53,655 bases of DNA. It comes from Candidatus Binatus sp. GTDB taxonomy: Bacteria > Desulfobacterota > Binatia > Binatales > Binataceae. The position numbers and the translations under genes are program-made. Position 1 is the first letter of the stretch. Every line of letters begins with the position of its first letter. The notes under the pieces are model-generated. The model worked only from the letters and a program-made list of their open reading frames with translations. It was not told the DNA's origin and did not search any database. Location: the NCBI RefSeq assembly GCF_036567905.1, contig NZ_DATCTO010000021.1, positions 1 to 53,655 on the forward strand, in the 5' to 3' direction. This document shows, one piece after another, positions 24,804 through 31,755 of the stretch.

Positions 24804-26186
24804 GTGGCGGTTTCGTCGGACGATATTCTAAGGCGCGTTCCTCCGCAGAATCTCGAAGCAGAACAATCGGTGCTGGGCGCGATCCTGCTCGACAACGACG
24901 CGATTAACCACGCGCTCGAAATCCTTGCGGCTGAAGACTTCTACCGCGAGTCGCATCGCGAGATTTTCCGCTCGATGGCGGAGCTCACCGACCACAGCCA
25001 GCCGGTCGATGCGATCACGCTGACTGACGCGCTGCGCACCAAGGGCGCGCTCGAGCAGATAGGCGGCCCCGGCTACATCGCGGAGCTGGCTTCGATCGTG
25101 CCGACCGCGGCGAATGTCGCGCACTACGCGCGCATCGTGCACGAGAAGGCCGTGCTGCGCAGCCTTGCCTCGATCGCGACCGACATCGCAAGCTCTTCCT
25201 ACGAGGCGCCGTCCGACGTGGACGGTTTCGTGGACGAAGCCGAGCATCGCATCTTCGAGATTTCCGAGCGGCGGATTAAGCCGTCGTTCCACACGATGCC
25301 CGAGCTGACGCGCGAGTCGCTGAAGATCCTCGAGCGGATGTACGAAAACCGCGAGATGATCACCGGCGTGCCGAGCGGGTTCGTCGATCTCGATCGGATC
25401 ACGGCGGGCTTCCAGGCCTCCGACCTGATCATCATCGCGGCCCGCCCCAGCATGGGCAAAACGGCGCTCGCGCTGAACATAGCGGCCTACGCCGCGATGG
25501 ACGCGGACCCGCCGATGGGCGTCGCGTTTTTTTCGCTGGAAATGTCGAAGGAGCAGCTCGTGCTGCGCATGTTGTGCTCGGAGGCGCGGGTGGACAGCGC
25601 GCGTGCGCGCCAGGGATTTCTGGGCGAGCGCGACTTCCCCAAGCTCGCGCAGGCGGCGGCGCGGTTATCGGAGTCGAACGTCTATATAGATGACTCGTCG
25701 GACACGACGGCGATCACGCTCAAGGCGAAATGCCGGCGTCTCAAGCGCGAGCGCGCCAAGAACCTGGGCCTGATCGTGGTCGATTATCTTCAGCTGATGA
25801 GATCGGCGCGGCCGGGCGAATCGCGCGAAAAGGAAATCGCGGAAATCTCGCGCTCGCTCAAAGCGCTGGCGAAAGAACTCAAGGTTCCGGTCATCGCGCT
25901 CTCGCAGCTCAACCGGCAGGTCGAGTCGCGCGAGAATCGCCGTCCGATGCTGGCGGATCTGCGCGAGTCGGGCGCGATCGAGCAGGACGCCGACGTGATC
26001 GCGTTCATCTACCGCGAGGAAATGTACAAGGGCAAGGAGAGCAAGGAGCCCGGAGTGGCCGAAGTGATCATCGCCAAGCAGCGCAACGGTCCCACCGACA
26101 CCGCGAAGCTCACCTATATCAGCAACTACACCCGCTTCGAGAACTACACGCCGGAGACCGGCGTTTTCGAAGACACCGGCGTCTAG
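24804..26186 (+). CDS. dnaB: Replicative DNA helicase DnaB
   Basis: This is a full-length hexameric replication-fork helicase, 460 aa. It has an N-terminal DnaB domain (PPQNLEAEQSVLGAILLDND), linker, then the RecA-like core with Walker A ARPSMGKT (about 213-220), Walker B-type LGLIVVDYLQLM, the DnaB motif ALSQLNRQVESR and GAIEQDADVIAFIYREE. Start GTG 24804. No intein is present. The last 86 bases, with the stop and 13 further bases, are duplicated 2.38 kb downstream at 28480-28578. The TAG stop lies in TCTAGA, which also provides the reverse-strand stop of the M23 peptidase remnant at the other copy. Confidence 0.97.
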   Translation: MAVSSDDILRRVPPQNLEAEQSVLGAILLDNDAINHALEILAAEDFYRESHREIFRSMAELTDHSQPVDAITLTDALRTKGALEQIGGPGYIAELASIVPTAANVAHYARIVHEKAVLRSLASIATDIASSSYEAPSDVDGFVDEAEHRIFEISERRIKPSFHTMPELTRESLKILERMYENREMITGVPSGFVDLDRITAGFQASDLIIIAARPSMGKTALALNIAAYAAMDADPPMGVAFFSLEMSKEQLVLRMLCSEARVDSARARQGFLGERDFPKLAQAAARLSESNVYIDDSSDTTAITLKAKCRRLKRERAKNLGLIVVDYLQLMRSARPGESREKEIAEISRSLKALAKELKVPVIALSQLNRQVESRENRRPMLADLRESGAIEQDADVIAFIYREEMYKGKESKEPGVAEVIIAKQRNGPTDTAKLTYISNYTRFENYTPETGVFEDTGV

Positions 26187-26199
26187 AAGGAGTCCAGTT
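26101..26199 (+). repeat. 99-bp direct repeat at the dnaB 3' end, left copy
   Basis: Matches 28480-28578 with no gaps and four mismatches in 99 positions. It spans the last 28 codons of dnaB, the stop, and the reverse complement of the last codons (LDSF-stop) of a convergent M23 peptidase gene. It marks the left boundary of the inserted segment. Confidence 0.9.
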
Positions 26200-26290
26200 G
26201 AGGAATATCCAGATGGTGATGTAAATCGCCTCCGCTGCTACGTGCTACCCCTGAACGGCGAGAGAGCAGATCCAGCCGTCCGGTGGCCTT

Positions 26291-27148
26291 ATGGTCGAAA
26301 AGAACACGCATTGGGAAAGGGACAAGGAGTGGGCCGGATGGACGCTTCGCGACGAAATCTACTCTTTTATCCGAAACCATTTGGTGCCAATCGTGTTCAG
26401 CGTTTTAGCCGCTCTGATGAGTGCTACTGTAGCGTACTTCAAGGTGCACCCTACAGTTGGGGCTTCACTTTTCAGTGCAGCGGCTGCGGTCACGGTGCTC
26501 GCGGTCTTAGCCAAGCTCGACGGACGCAAGAAAATGTCAGGCCAGCGACTAGCCGCGGCGGAACCGTCACAACCCATAAAAGGTGAGCCGCCAGTTTCCG
26601 AACTCGCGGAAGCCCCGGCATCTGAGCGGGAAGCAAAGGAAGTCATAGGGCGAACGCTCGATGAGGACCCAAAACTTATCGAGGCGGCCAGTGCATATGC
26701 CTATTTTCAGACCTCGGTCGGGATGGGCGAATATCCTGCGTTTGAGTGGGTGAAATTTGGTGCGGTGTATGCGTTGCATCCGACGTTGGCAGCCGACAGG
26801 CGAATTAATCGCCTCCTGATGCTCCGATTTCAGCCCGAGACGGGAGAGCCGGTGACCGATATGCTGCTTTTGATCCTCTACGGTTACAAGCACATCTATG
26901 GCTCGGACGAAGTCAGCGTCGAAGTATTGCAGAAGGCACTCTGGGAATCGGGGGTTCGCCAGAAGAACAATTTTGCTCGCTTGCCAGAAGGTTCCTTAAT
27001 CAACATTGACGATCTTGTGAGGAAATGTCCGCTGAGAGAACTCATCTCCCCAAAGTTTAGATTGTCCGAGGGTGGCGCTTATCGACTAACCGAAAAAGGC
27101 GAGCAGGCGGTAACCGTACTCTTCGAGGATTTAGCAGAGCGAGCGTGA
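26291..27148 (+). CDS. Hypothetical membrane protein of the dnaB island
   Basis: This 285-aa protein is of unrecognised family. Residues 1-28 are charged (EKNTHWERDKEWAGW), followed by two hydrophobic segments (HLVPIVFSVLAALMSATVAYF and VGASLFSAAAAVTVLAVLA). A linker rich in Ala/Glu/Pro comes next, then a soluble C-terminal domain with many helices ending in AYRLTEKGEQAVTVLFEDL, which resembles a winged-helix wing and final helix. The region DMLLLILYGYKHIYGSDEV looks like a helix-turn-helix companion. The gene has lower GC than its surroundings and a weak ribosome site before ATG 26291. A role in defence or in sensing by a membrane-anchored regulator is possible but unsupported. Confidence 0.65.
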   Translation: MVEKNTHWERDKEWAGWTLRDEIYSFIRNHLVPIVFSVLAALMSATVAYFKVHPTVGASLFSAAAAVTVLAVLAKLDGRKKMSGQRLAAAEPSQPIKGEPPVSELAEAPASEREAKEVIGRTLDEDPKLIEAASAYAYFQTSVGMGEYPAFEWVKFGAVYALHPTLAADRRINRLLMLRFQPETGEPVTDMLLLILYGYKHIYGSDEVSVEVLQKALWESGVRQKNNFARLPEGSLINIDDLVRKCPLRELISPKFRLSEGGAYRLTEKGEQAVTVLFEDLAERA

Positions 27149-27440
27149 GAGAGACGGATTCTTGAAATGGAAGTTCCAACTGAACAGGCTCGCTGGCGTC
27201 CTTCTCATATAGCTGAGACGCCCGCCAGTTTACGCACCTCGGCACCCTGCTATCGCCTTGACGGGCGGCGCCGGCCACCCAATGAGTTACTGCGAAGTCT
27301 TGTTTTCGTCGTCGTCGGAAGGCGCAGGCGGCGTGGCGGCCGTTTCTTCAGTATTGTCAGAGGATGCGGCGTCATGCGAGGACGCCAAAGATCAGAACGA
27401 ACAGCGCCGCCGAAGCGGCACTTATTGAGGGCCGTGACCG
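27149..27440. other. Gap between island genes, with an scpB-tail-like remnant
   Basis: No gene is convincing here. On the minus strand a stop codon at 27287-27289 is preceded by codons for SDDDENKTSQ in a 33-residue acidic Ser/Thr/Ala stretch. The first 29 bases after that stop (27291-27319) match the scpB 3' end (29631-29659) at 26 positions. It reads like a degraded C-terminal tail of a second scpB copy. Confidence 0.4.
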
Positions 27441-28415
27441 ATGAGACTCATTGATCGGATTATTTCGACATTTGGCCGCGACTGCCTGCGCCGTCCGGAG
27501 TTGATGTTGGCCGATCCCGCTGGCCACGCGGCGGAGGTGCCGGGCGATCCATTCGAAGAAGCTGTCCATTTTCGCATTCAAAATGTCGCGGATTATTTCT
27601 TTTCAACTTCTCAGCAGGAGTGGCCCCCCGGCGGACCGGAGTTGTACGAACAATTCCCAATCATGAGATCTCCTTGGCCGACGGTATATTGCGAATGGCG
27701 GGATCTCGCACGGGGCACAGACTTCGGCGCCTTTGTTTTAACCCGGGAATTAACGCAAATAGAAAAAGGCCTGATTGCCGCACCTGTGCGGTGGCAAGCC
27801 ACCGAAGTTCTCTTTAGCCGTGCTCACAGCCGATTCCTTGTCTTTGCGCAGACGCTTTTTTTAGGGCTGGAGGGGCAATGGCTTTGGATTCCAGCTAATT
27901 GCCCGCTGGCTCTCGCGCGCACGCCCTGGCTCAAAGAAGACCCCGGTTTCCCAGGTCTCGGGACCGCCCCGCTGATCCCGGTCACGACCATCCCCGCAGG
28001 CATAATGGGGCGCGTCAACCCGGGTCTCTTTACGATTTCATCGATTCCGCTCTGGCTGGCGTTCTCCTTCTGCCACTGTCGCAACGTGAAAGTATTGACT
28101 CAGAGAGTTCCTGAAAAATTGAACCGACGATACGAGAAAAAGGGCGGCCCGAGGGTCGATCACTGGTATGTGCTCGAAATTTCCCAGATGCAGCGGACTC
28201 TCGACCAAACCATGCGTGATGCCGGGACTAGGAGCCTAGCGCGCTGCCTGCACATCTGCAGAGGAAATTTTGCGAGGTACAAGAGCGAGCACCCTCTCTT
28301 TGGGAAGTATGTCGGCCTTTTCTGGCGCCCGATGCATGTTCGCGGGAACAAGAGCCGCGGTGTGGTCCACAAAGACTATTCCGTCGGTGAACAGCCAATA
28401 GAGAAAAAGAAGTGA
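27441..28415 (+). CDS. Hypothetical protein of the dnaB island with a C-terminal CRGNF motif
   Basis: This 324-aa soluble protein of unknown function has an N-terminus rich in aromatic residues (FEEAVHFRIQNVADYFF, PPWPTVYCEWRD equivalents). The C-terminal third carries RRYEKKGGPRVDHWYVLEI, then LHICRGNFARYKSEHPLFGK, YVGLFWRPMHVRGNKSRG and KDYSV. I recall a similar 'HxCRGHF..Y....LFG...G..W...H.RG' signature in uncharacterised phage-, plasmid- and island-borne proteins, but this rests on memory. No enzymatic fold is assigned. ATG 27441 is followed in-frame to a clean stop. An AGGAGG site right after it opens the next, truncated gene, so an operon continued here. Confidence 0.65.
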   Translation: MRLIDRIISTFGRDCLRRPELMLADPAGHAAEVPGDPFEEAVHFRIQNVADYFFSTSQQEWPPGGPELYEQFPIMRSPWPTVYCEWRDLARGTDFGAFVLTRELTQIEKGLIAAPVRWQATEVLFSRAHSRFLVFAQTLFLGLEGQWLWIPANCPLALARTPWLKEDPGFPGLGTAPLIPVTTIPAGIMGRVNPGLFTISSIPLWLAFSFCHCRNVKVLTQRVPEKLNRRYEKKGGPRVDHWYVLEISQMQRTLDQTMRDAGTRSLARCLHICRGNFARYKSEHPLFGKYVGLFWRPMHVRGNKSRGVVHKDYSVGEQPIEKKK

Positions 28416-28435
28416 CCGAGGAGGCCCGTTGACCG

Positions 28436-28549
28436 ATGGAGGAAAACGCAAAGGTGATTCCAATCGTCGGCGCCGACGTCCGCGAAGCTCACCTTTATCA
28501 GCAACTACACCCGCTTCGAGAACTACACGCCGGAGACCGGCGTTTTTGA
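28436..28549 (+). pseudogene. Truncated gene start fused out of frame to the dnaB repeat
   Basis: GAGGAGG stands 8-9 bp before ATG 28436, which opens MEENAKVIPIVGADVR. After about 15 codons the reading frame enters the right copy of the dnaB repeat in a non-dnaB frame and stops at 28547-28549, giving 37 aa. The good ribosome site and ordinary first codons suggest the 5' end of a real third island gene cut off by the recombination event. Confidence 0.55.
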
Positions 28550-28578
28550 AGACACCGGCGTCTAGAACGAATCCAGTT
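28480..28578 (+). repeat. 99-bp direct repeat of the dnaB 3' end, right copy
   Basis: Second copy of 26101-26199, 95 of 99 bases identical. One mismatch would change Tyr to Phe in the dnaB frame and one is synonymous; two fall after the stop. The reverse strand carries the last codons and stop of the M23 peptidase remnant. Confidence 0.9.
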
Positions 28579-28833
28579 CGTCGTCCATCGGTTCCTGCTT
28601 GGTCATCGGATGCGACGACTTGACGAGCAGCGCCTGATGCCCGTTCTGCGCTTTATCGATCTTGTAGTCATCGAGCGTGAACTGATCGATCGCAAATGGC
28701 AGGCCCTCCGAGGCCGGGAACGACGGCGCGTCGCAGACCTGGAAATGCAAATGCGGCTCCGATGAATTGCCGGTATTGCCGAGATGCGCGAGCACGTCGC
28801 CGGCTAGTGGATCGCGCTGCAGAGAGAAGCAGC
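28562..28833 (-). pseudogene. M23 metallopeptidase, 3' remnant
   Basis: The reverse strand encodes AGDVLAHLGNTGNSSEPHLHFQV, the C-terminal half of the LytM/M23 peptidase core with the second zinc motif HLH, then about 55 further residues ending EPMDDELDSF. The upstream half with the first zinc ligands is missing. Homology stops at the 15-nt sequence TTTTGAGCGCGCTAC (28834-28848), beyond which an unrelated small gene begins. The stop TAG (28562-28564) overlaps the dnaB-type TAG on the other strand in TCTAGA, so the ancestral order was probably dnaB facing a complete peptidase gene. Confidence 0.75.
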
Positions 28834-28848
28834 TTTTGAGCGCGCTAC
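28834..28848 (+). repeat. 15-nt repeat at a small gene's stop, copy 1
   Basis: TTTTGAGCGCGCTAC is identical to 29189-29203. On the minus strand it contains the TAG stop of the 93-aa membrane protein and marks where the M23 remnant is cut. Confidence 0.65.
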
Positions 28849-29126
28849 GGTGCGAACGGGAGCGTTGCGTGGGCGAGGACTGCGACAAGCGCGAGGACGC
28901 TCGCGGCCATGACGATTGCCAGGGTGCGCGTGCGCCTCTCGTGCGCCGATCCGCGGGCGAGCGCCATGACGACCGCCACAGGGACCGCTAGGATGACGGC
29001 CGCGAGAAGAAGCTCGATGCCCAAGTTGAGCCACATCAGTCCGTTGTAACTCCACCAAGTGGGCGGCACGACTGCTAGGACGGCGCGTCCGATGAGGAGC
29101 ACGGCAGTGAAAAAGGCGGTCCCCAT
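28845..29126 (-). CDS. Small hypothetical membrane protein
   Basis: This 93-aa protein has three hydrophobic segments: AFFTAVLLIGRAVLAVVP, LMWLNLGIELLLAAVILAVPVAVVMAL and TLAIVMAASVLALVAVLAH, separated by a short charged loop (RGSAHERRTRT). No family is recognised. It could be a real small gene inserted into the M23 peptidase gene. It ends in the same 15-nt sequence as the next gene. ATG 29126 has no strong ribosome site. Confidence is limited by shortness and the rearranged setting. Confidence 0.5.
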   Translation of the reverse strand: MGTAFFTAVLLIGRAVLAVVPPTWWSYNGLMWLNLGIELLLAAVILAVPVAVVMALARGSAHERRTRTLAIVMAASVLALVAVLAHATLPFAP

Positions 29127-29188
29127 CTCAGTGGCCTCCGTTTTCTGCGGCGGCGGGTCGCGCGGGAATCGCCGCCGGGCGGAGCACG

Positions 29189-29203
29189 TTTTGAGCGCGC
29201 TAC
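29189..29203 (+). repeat. 15-nt repeat at a small gene's stop, copy 2
   Basis: TTTTGAGCGCGCTAC, identical to 28834-28848. On the minus strand it contains the TAG stop of the 78-aa membrane protein. Confidence 0.65.
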
Positions 29204-29436
29204 TTAATCGGCGCGACTTGAGCGTCGCGCCGGGCGCGCCGCTTCTGCATCCATCCCCCGACCAGGTAAAGGAGGAACGCGAGCCCGAGCAACCCTTGCA
29301 GCCAGTCAGGGAGAACCGAATCCAGGAGCGACCAGGCCCACCATCCGACTGCCAAGAACGCGACGACGAGAGCGAGTTGCTGGAGCATGGATTTCGCGTC
29401 TATCCACTTTCGCCACTTGTCGCCGATGCTCTCCAT
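29200..29436 (-). CDS. Small hypothetical membrane protein
   Basis: This 78-aa protein starts at ATG 29436 (MESIGDKWRKWIDAKS), followed by two hydrophobic segments (LALVVAFLAVGWWAWSLLDS and WLQGLLGLAFLLYLVGGWM) and a basic tail KRRARRD. Positive-inside topology with both ends cytoplasmic is likely. No family is recognised. It shares its stop-codon environment with the 93-aa gene downstream, which hints that the two behave like interchangeable small cassettes. Confidence 0.5.
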   Translation of the reverse strand: MESIGDKWRKWIDAKSMLQQLALVVAFLAVGWWAWSLLDSVLPDWLQGLLGLAFLLYLVGGWMQKRRARRDAQVAPIK

Positions 29437-29626
29437 GACTAGCGACTCTATGCCGACGAGGACTTGACCGCCAACGCTCGCCAGATGACAAGCGTTGTGA
29501 TCACAGCGGTGACGTTTGCTGGGCGAACGACGATCGTGCGAACGCAAACGAAATCAGCGCAACGAGTGCCAGCAGCCGGAATCGATGCATCGTCTGTGTC
29601 TCCTCGCCGTCGAGAGCGGCGACACG

Positions 29627-30325
29627 TCAGTGCGAAGTCTTGTTCTTGTTGTCGTCGGATGTTCCAGGTCCGGGCTCGTCCGGTTCTTCGCCCGCGCTTG
29701 ATGAGCCGACCTCGTCGGATAAGGCGGGATCCACCGCAACCGCGTCTTCGGGGTGAGTCTCGATGCCTTCCACCGGCCCGGTCGTCGTCTGCTCGACGGC
29801 GCGCTCGATCTCACGGAACTCCGAAAGGTCGGGCAGACCTTCGAGATTTTTCAGTCCGAACAATTCGAGGAACTCATCGGTGGTCTCATAGAGCATCGGG
29901 CGTCCCGGTGCGTCCTTGCGCCCGGCAATCTTGACCAGGCGGCGTTCGAGCAGCGTTTCGAGCACGCCTCCGGTGTCAACGCCGCGCAACTGTTCTATCT
30001 CCGGGCGGGTGATGGGCTGTCGATAGGCGATTATCGCGACGGTCTCCATCAGCGGGCGGCTAAGACGCGGCGGCCTGGCGGCGAGCAGCTTGCGAACGTA
30101 GCTGGCGTGGTCCTTGGGCGTTCGCATCTGGTAGCCGCCGGCGACTTCGTCGATCACGATGCCGCGGTTTTCGGCGCGGTACTCGGCGGCCATCGCGGCC
30201 AGCGCTTTTTGCACCGCCGCACGCGGGAGGTCGTCGAAGACCGCGGCCAGCCGCGCGAGCGAGACCGGCTCGCCGGCCGCGAATAGCAGGCTCGCGAGAA
30301 TTGATTTCAGTCGCTCTTCTTCCAC
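29627..30325 (-). CDS. scpB: Segregation and condensation protein B
   Basis: This 232-aa kleisin-associated winged-helix protein is part of the Smc-ScpA-ScpB condensin. It has EEERLKSILASLLFAAGEPVS at the N-terminus, the conserved ETVAIIAYRQPITRPEIEQLRG and VDTGGVLETLLERRLVKIAGR, then PMLYETTDEFLELFGL. The last 50 residues are an acidic, low-complexity extension. GTG 30325 is chosen for its GGGAGG site and for homology; the frame stays open upstream over the scpA end. It is the last gene of a six-gene minus-strand operon. Confidence 0.94.
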   Translation of the reverse strand: MEEERLKSILASLLFAAGEPVSLARLAAVFDDLPRAAVQKALAAMAAEYRAENRGIVIDEVAGGYQMRTPKDHASYVRKLLAARPPRLSRPLMETVAIIAYRQPITRPEIEQLRGVDTGGVLETLLERRLVKIAGRKDAPGRPMLYETTDEFLELFGLKNLEGLPDLSEFREIERAVEQTTTGPVEGIETHPEDAVAVDPALSDEVGSSSAGEEPDEPGPGTSDDNKNKTSH

Positions 30326-30336
30326 TGGGCCTCCCG

Positions 30337-31095
30337 TCAACCCGCGGCGGCGCGCTCGAGAAAAATCGGGCCGAAGCGCGCTTCCTGAAATGCGCGAACT
30401 TCGCGCCGGCGTATCAACTCGAGCAGCGCCATAAACGTCGCGATTACCAGCGATCGATCGCCGGCGTCCTCGAACAGCGCGGCGAACTGGACTGGTCCCG
30501 CGCCCTCCAGCGCGCGCATTATCCGCGGGATACATTCCGCCACCGGGATGTCGCGCAGCTCGATGGCGCGCGGGGTCTTGTCGGCGACGCGCTTGAGCAC
30601 TGCGCCAATCGCCTCGACCAGGTCGAAAATTGTAACCGCGTAATGTTTCGCCCCCGCGTCTTCGGGCGCGCTCTCGCCGGGCGTGGTGAACACGTCGCGG
30701 CCGAGCAGGGCGCGCTCCGCCAGCTTTTCAGCCGCCTCGCGATAGCGCTGATATTCCAGTAGCCGTTCGATCAGGTCGCGCTTGAGCTCCTCGGCTTCCT
30801 CGGTGTCGGCGAGCTCGGGATGCGGCAGCATTGCGAACGACTTGATCAACAGCAACGTCGCCGCCATCACCAGGTACTCGCCCGCCACGTCGAGGTTCAA
30901 CTGGTCGAGCAATTCGAGCCATGCCAGGTACTGCTCGGTGATTACGCTGGCGGTGACTTCGTGCGGGTCGAGCTCGGCGCGCTTGAGCAAATGCAGCAGC
31001 AGGTCGAGCGGGCCCTCGTAAATCGGGAGCCGGAAGCGGACCCCGGCGTCGGCTCCGAGTCTGGGCGGCGTGTTGGATTCGTTTTCGTTGCTCAC
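30337..31095 (-). CDS. scpA: Segregation and condensation protein A (kleisin)
   Basis: This 252-aa kleisin subunit of Smc condensin bridges the Smc heads and binds ScpB. The N-terminal motif is RLPIYEGPLDLLLHLLKRAELD, followed by helices with VAGEYLVMAATLLLIKS, an acidic middle segment, and a C-terminal winged helix VIATFMALLELIRRREVRAFQ. GTG 31095 overlaps the stop of the M50 protease gene by 4 bp. It lies 11 bp before scpB, the usual gene pair. Confidence 0.95.
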   Translation of the reverse strand: MSNENESNTPPRLGADAGVRFRLPIYEGPLDLLLHLLKRAELDPHEVTASVITEQYLAWLELLDQLNLDVAGEYLVMAATLLLIKSFAMLPHPELADTEEAEELKRDLIERLLEYQRYREAAEKLAERALLGRDVFTTPGESAPEDAGAKHYAVTIFDLVEAIGAVLKRVADKTPRAIELRDIPVAECIPRIMRALEGAGPVQFAALFEDAGDRSLVIATFMALLELIRRREVRAFQEARFGPIFLERAAAG

Positions 31096-31754
31096 AGTTG
31101 CACCATCCAGGAGATCGCGCCCAGCGCCATGTTCATGACCGGATAGATCGCGACATCCAGCCAATGCGTATACAGCAGCAACAGCAATATAAGGAAGCCA
31201 TAACGCTCGGTCTGCGCGTAGGCGCGCGCGGCGGCGAGCGGCAGGATGCTGAACAACACCCGACCGCCGTCCAGCGGCAGCACGGGAAAGAGATTGAAGA
31301 CCCCCAGTTCGACATTGACGATCACCGACGCCTGCATCATCCGAGCAAGCGGTTCGGCGACGGTGGGGCCGAGCGAGCCGTGCATAAAGGCCGGCATTAC
31401 CCGCAGCACAAGTCCGCTCACGATTGCCAGCACGAAGTTCGTCAGCGGCCCGGCGGCCGCCACCTTCAACATTCCGGTCCGGCCGCCGCGCAACACGCGG
31501 AAATCGACGGGGACCGGCTTCGCGTAGCCGAGCACGGGCATACCAAACAGATACAGCGCGAACGGCAGGATAATCGTCCCAAAGAGATCGACGTGTGAAA
31601 TCGGATTGAGCGTGAGCCGTCCGGCGCGAAGCGCGGTATCGTCGCCAAGCCGCAGCGCTACCACGCCATGCATAACCTCGTGCGCGATGATCGCGAAGAT
31701 GATCGCCGGCGCGACGATGCAGATGGTCGCGATGCTTGCGTTCAGGTCGCCCAA
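31092..31754 (-). CDS. M50 family (site-2 protease type) membrane metalloprotease
   Basis: This 220-aa polytopic protease has zinc motif HEVMH (25-29) in the first core helix and the second metal motif NLFPVLPLDGGRV in a later helix, the compact YfhO-independent 'Rip/FtsRseP-like' group 3 layout without a PDZ domain. TTG 31754 is taken as start because it follows a GGAAGG ribosome site and sits 1 bp after the xerD stop; the longer frame overlaps xerD. M50 proteases of this short type often neighbour scpA/scpB and trpS in other genomes. Substrate unknown. Confidence 0.87.
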   Translation of the reverse strand: MGDLNASIATICIVAPAIIFAIIAHEVMHGVVALRLGDDTALRAGRLTLNPISHVDLFGTIILPFALYLFGMPVLGYAKPVPVDFRVLRGGRTGMLKVAAAGPLTNFVLAIVSGLVLRVMPAFMHGSLGPTVAEPLARMMQASVIVNVELGVFNLFPVLPLDGGRVLFSILPLAAARAYAQTERYGFLILLLLLYTHWLDVAIYPVMNMALGAISWMVQL

Positions 31755-31755
31755 A

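Larger units (their letters stand above)
26200..28479. mobile_element. Inserted segment between dnaB 3'-end repeats (putative genomic island)
   Basis: About 2.28 kb sits between the two 99-bp repeats. Its base composition is visibly lower in GC than the flanks. It contains two complete genes of unknown function, a truncated third start, and a short remnant resembling the scpB 3' end. No integrase, transposase or terminal inverted repeat was seen, so the mode of insertion (site-specific integration with loss of the integrase, or duplication and recombination) is open. Confidence 0.65.

Noticed and set aside
24804..26186. Possible intein in dnaB, a common intein host
   Set aside because: The helicase is contiguous with normal length (460 aa) and uninterrupted Walker A and B regions.
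29437..29626. Small plus-strand frames between the 78-aa gene and scpB
   Set aside because: No ribosome site, Arg/Ser-rich, and they run into the scpB antisense; treated as non-coding.
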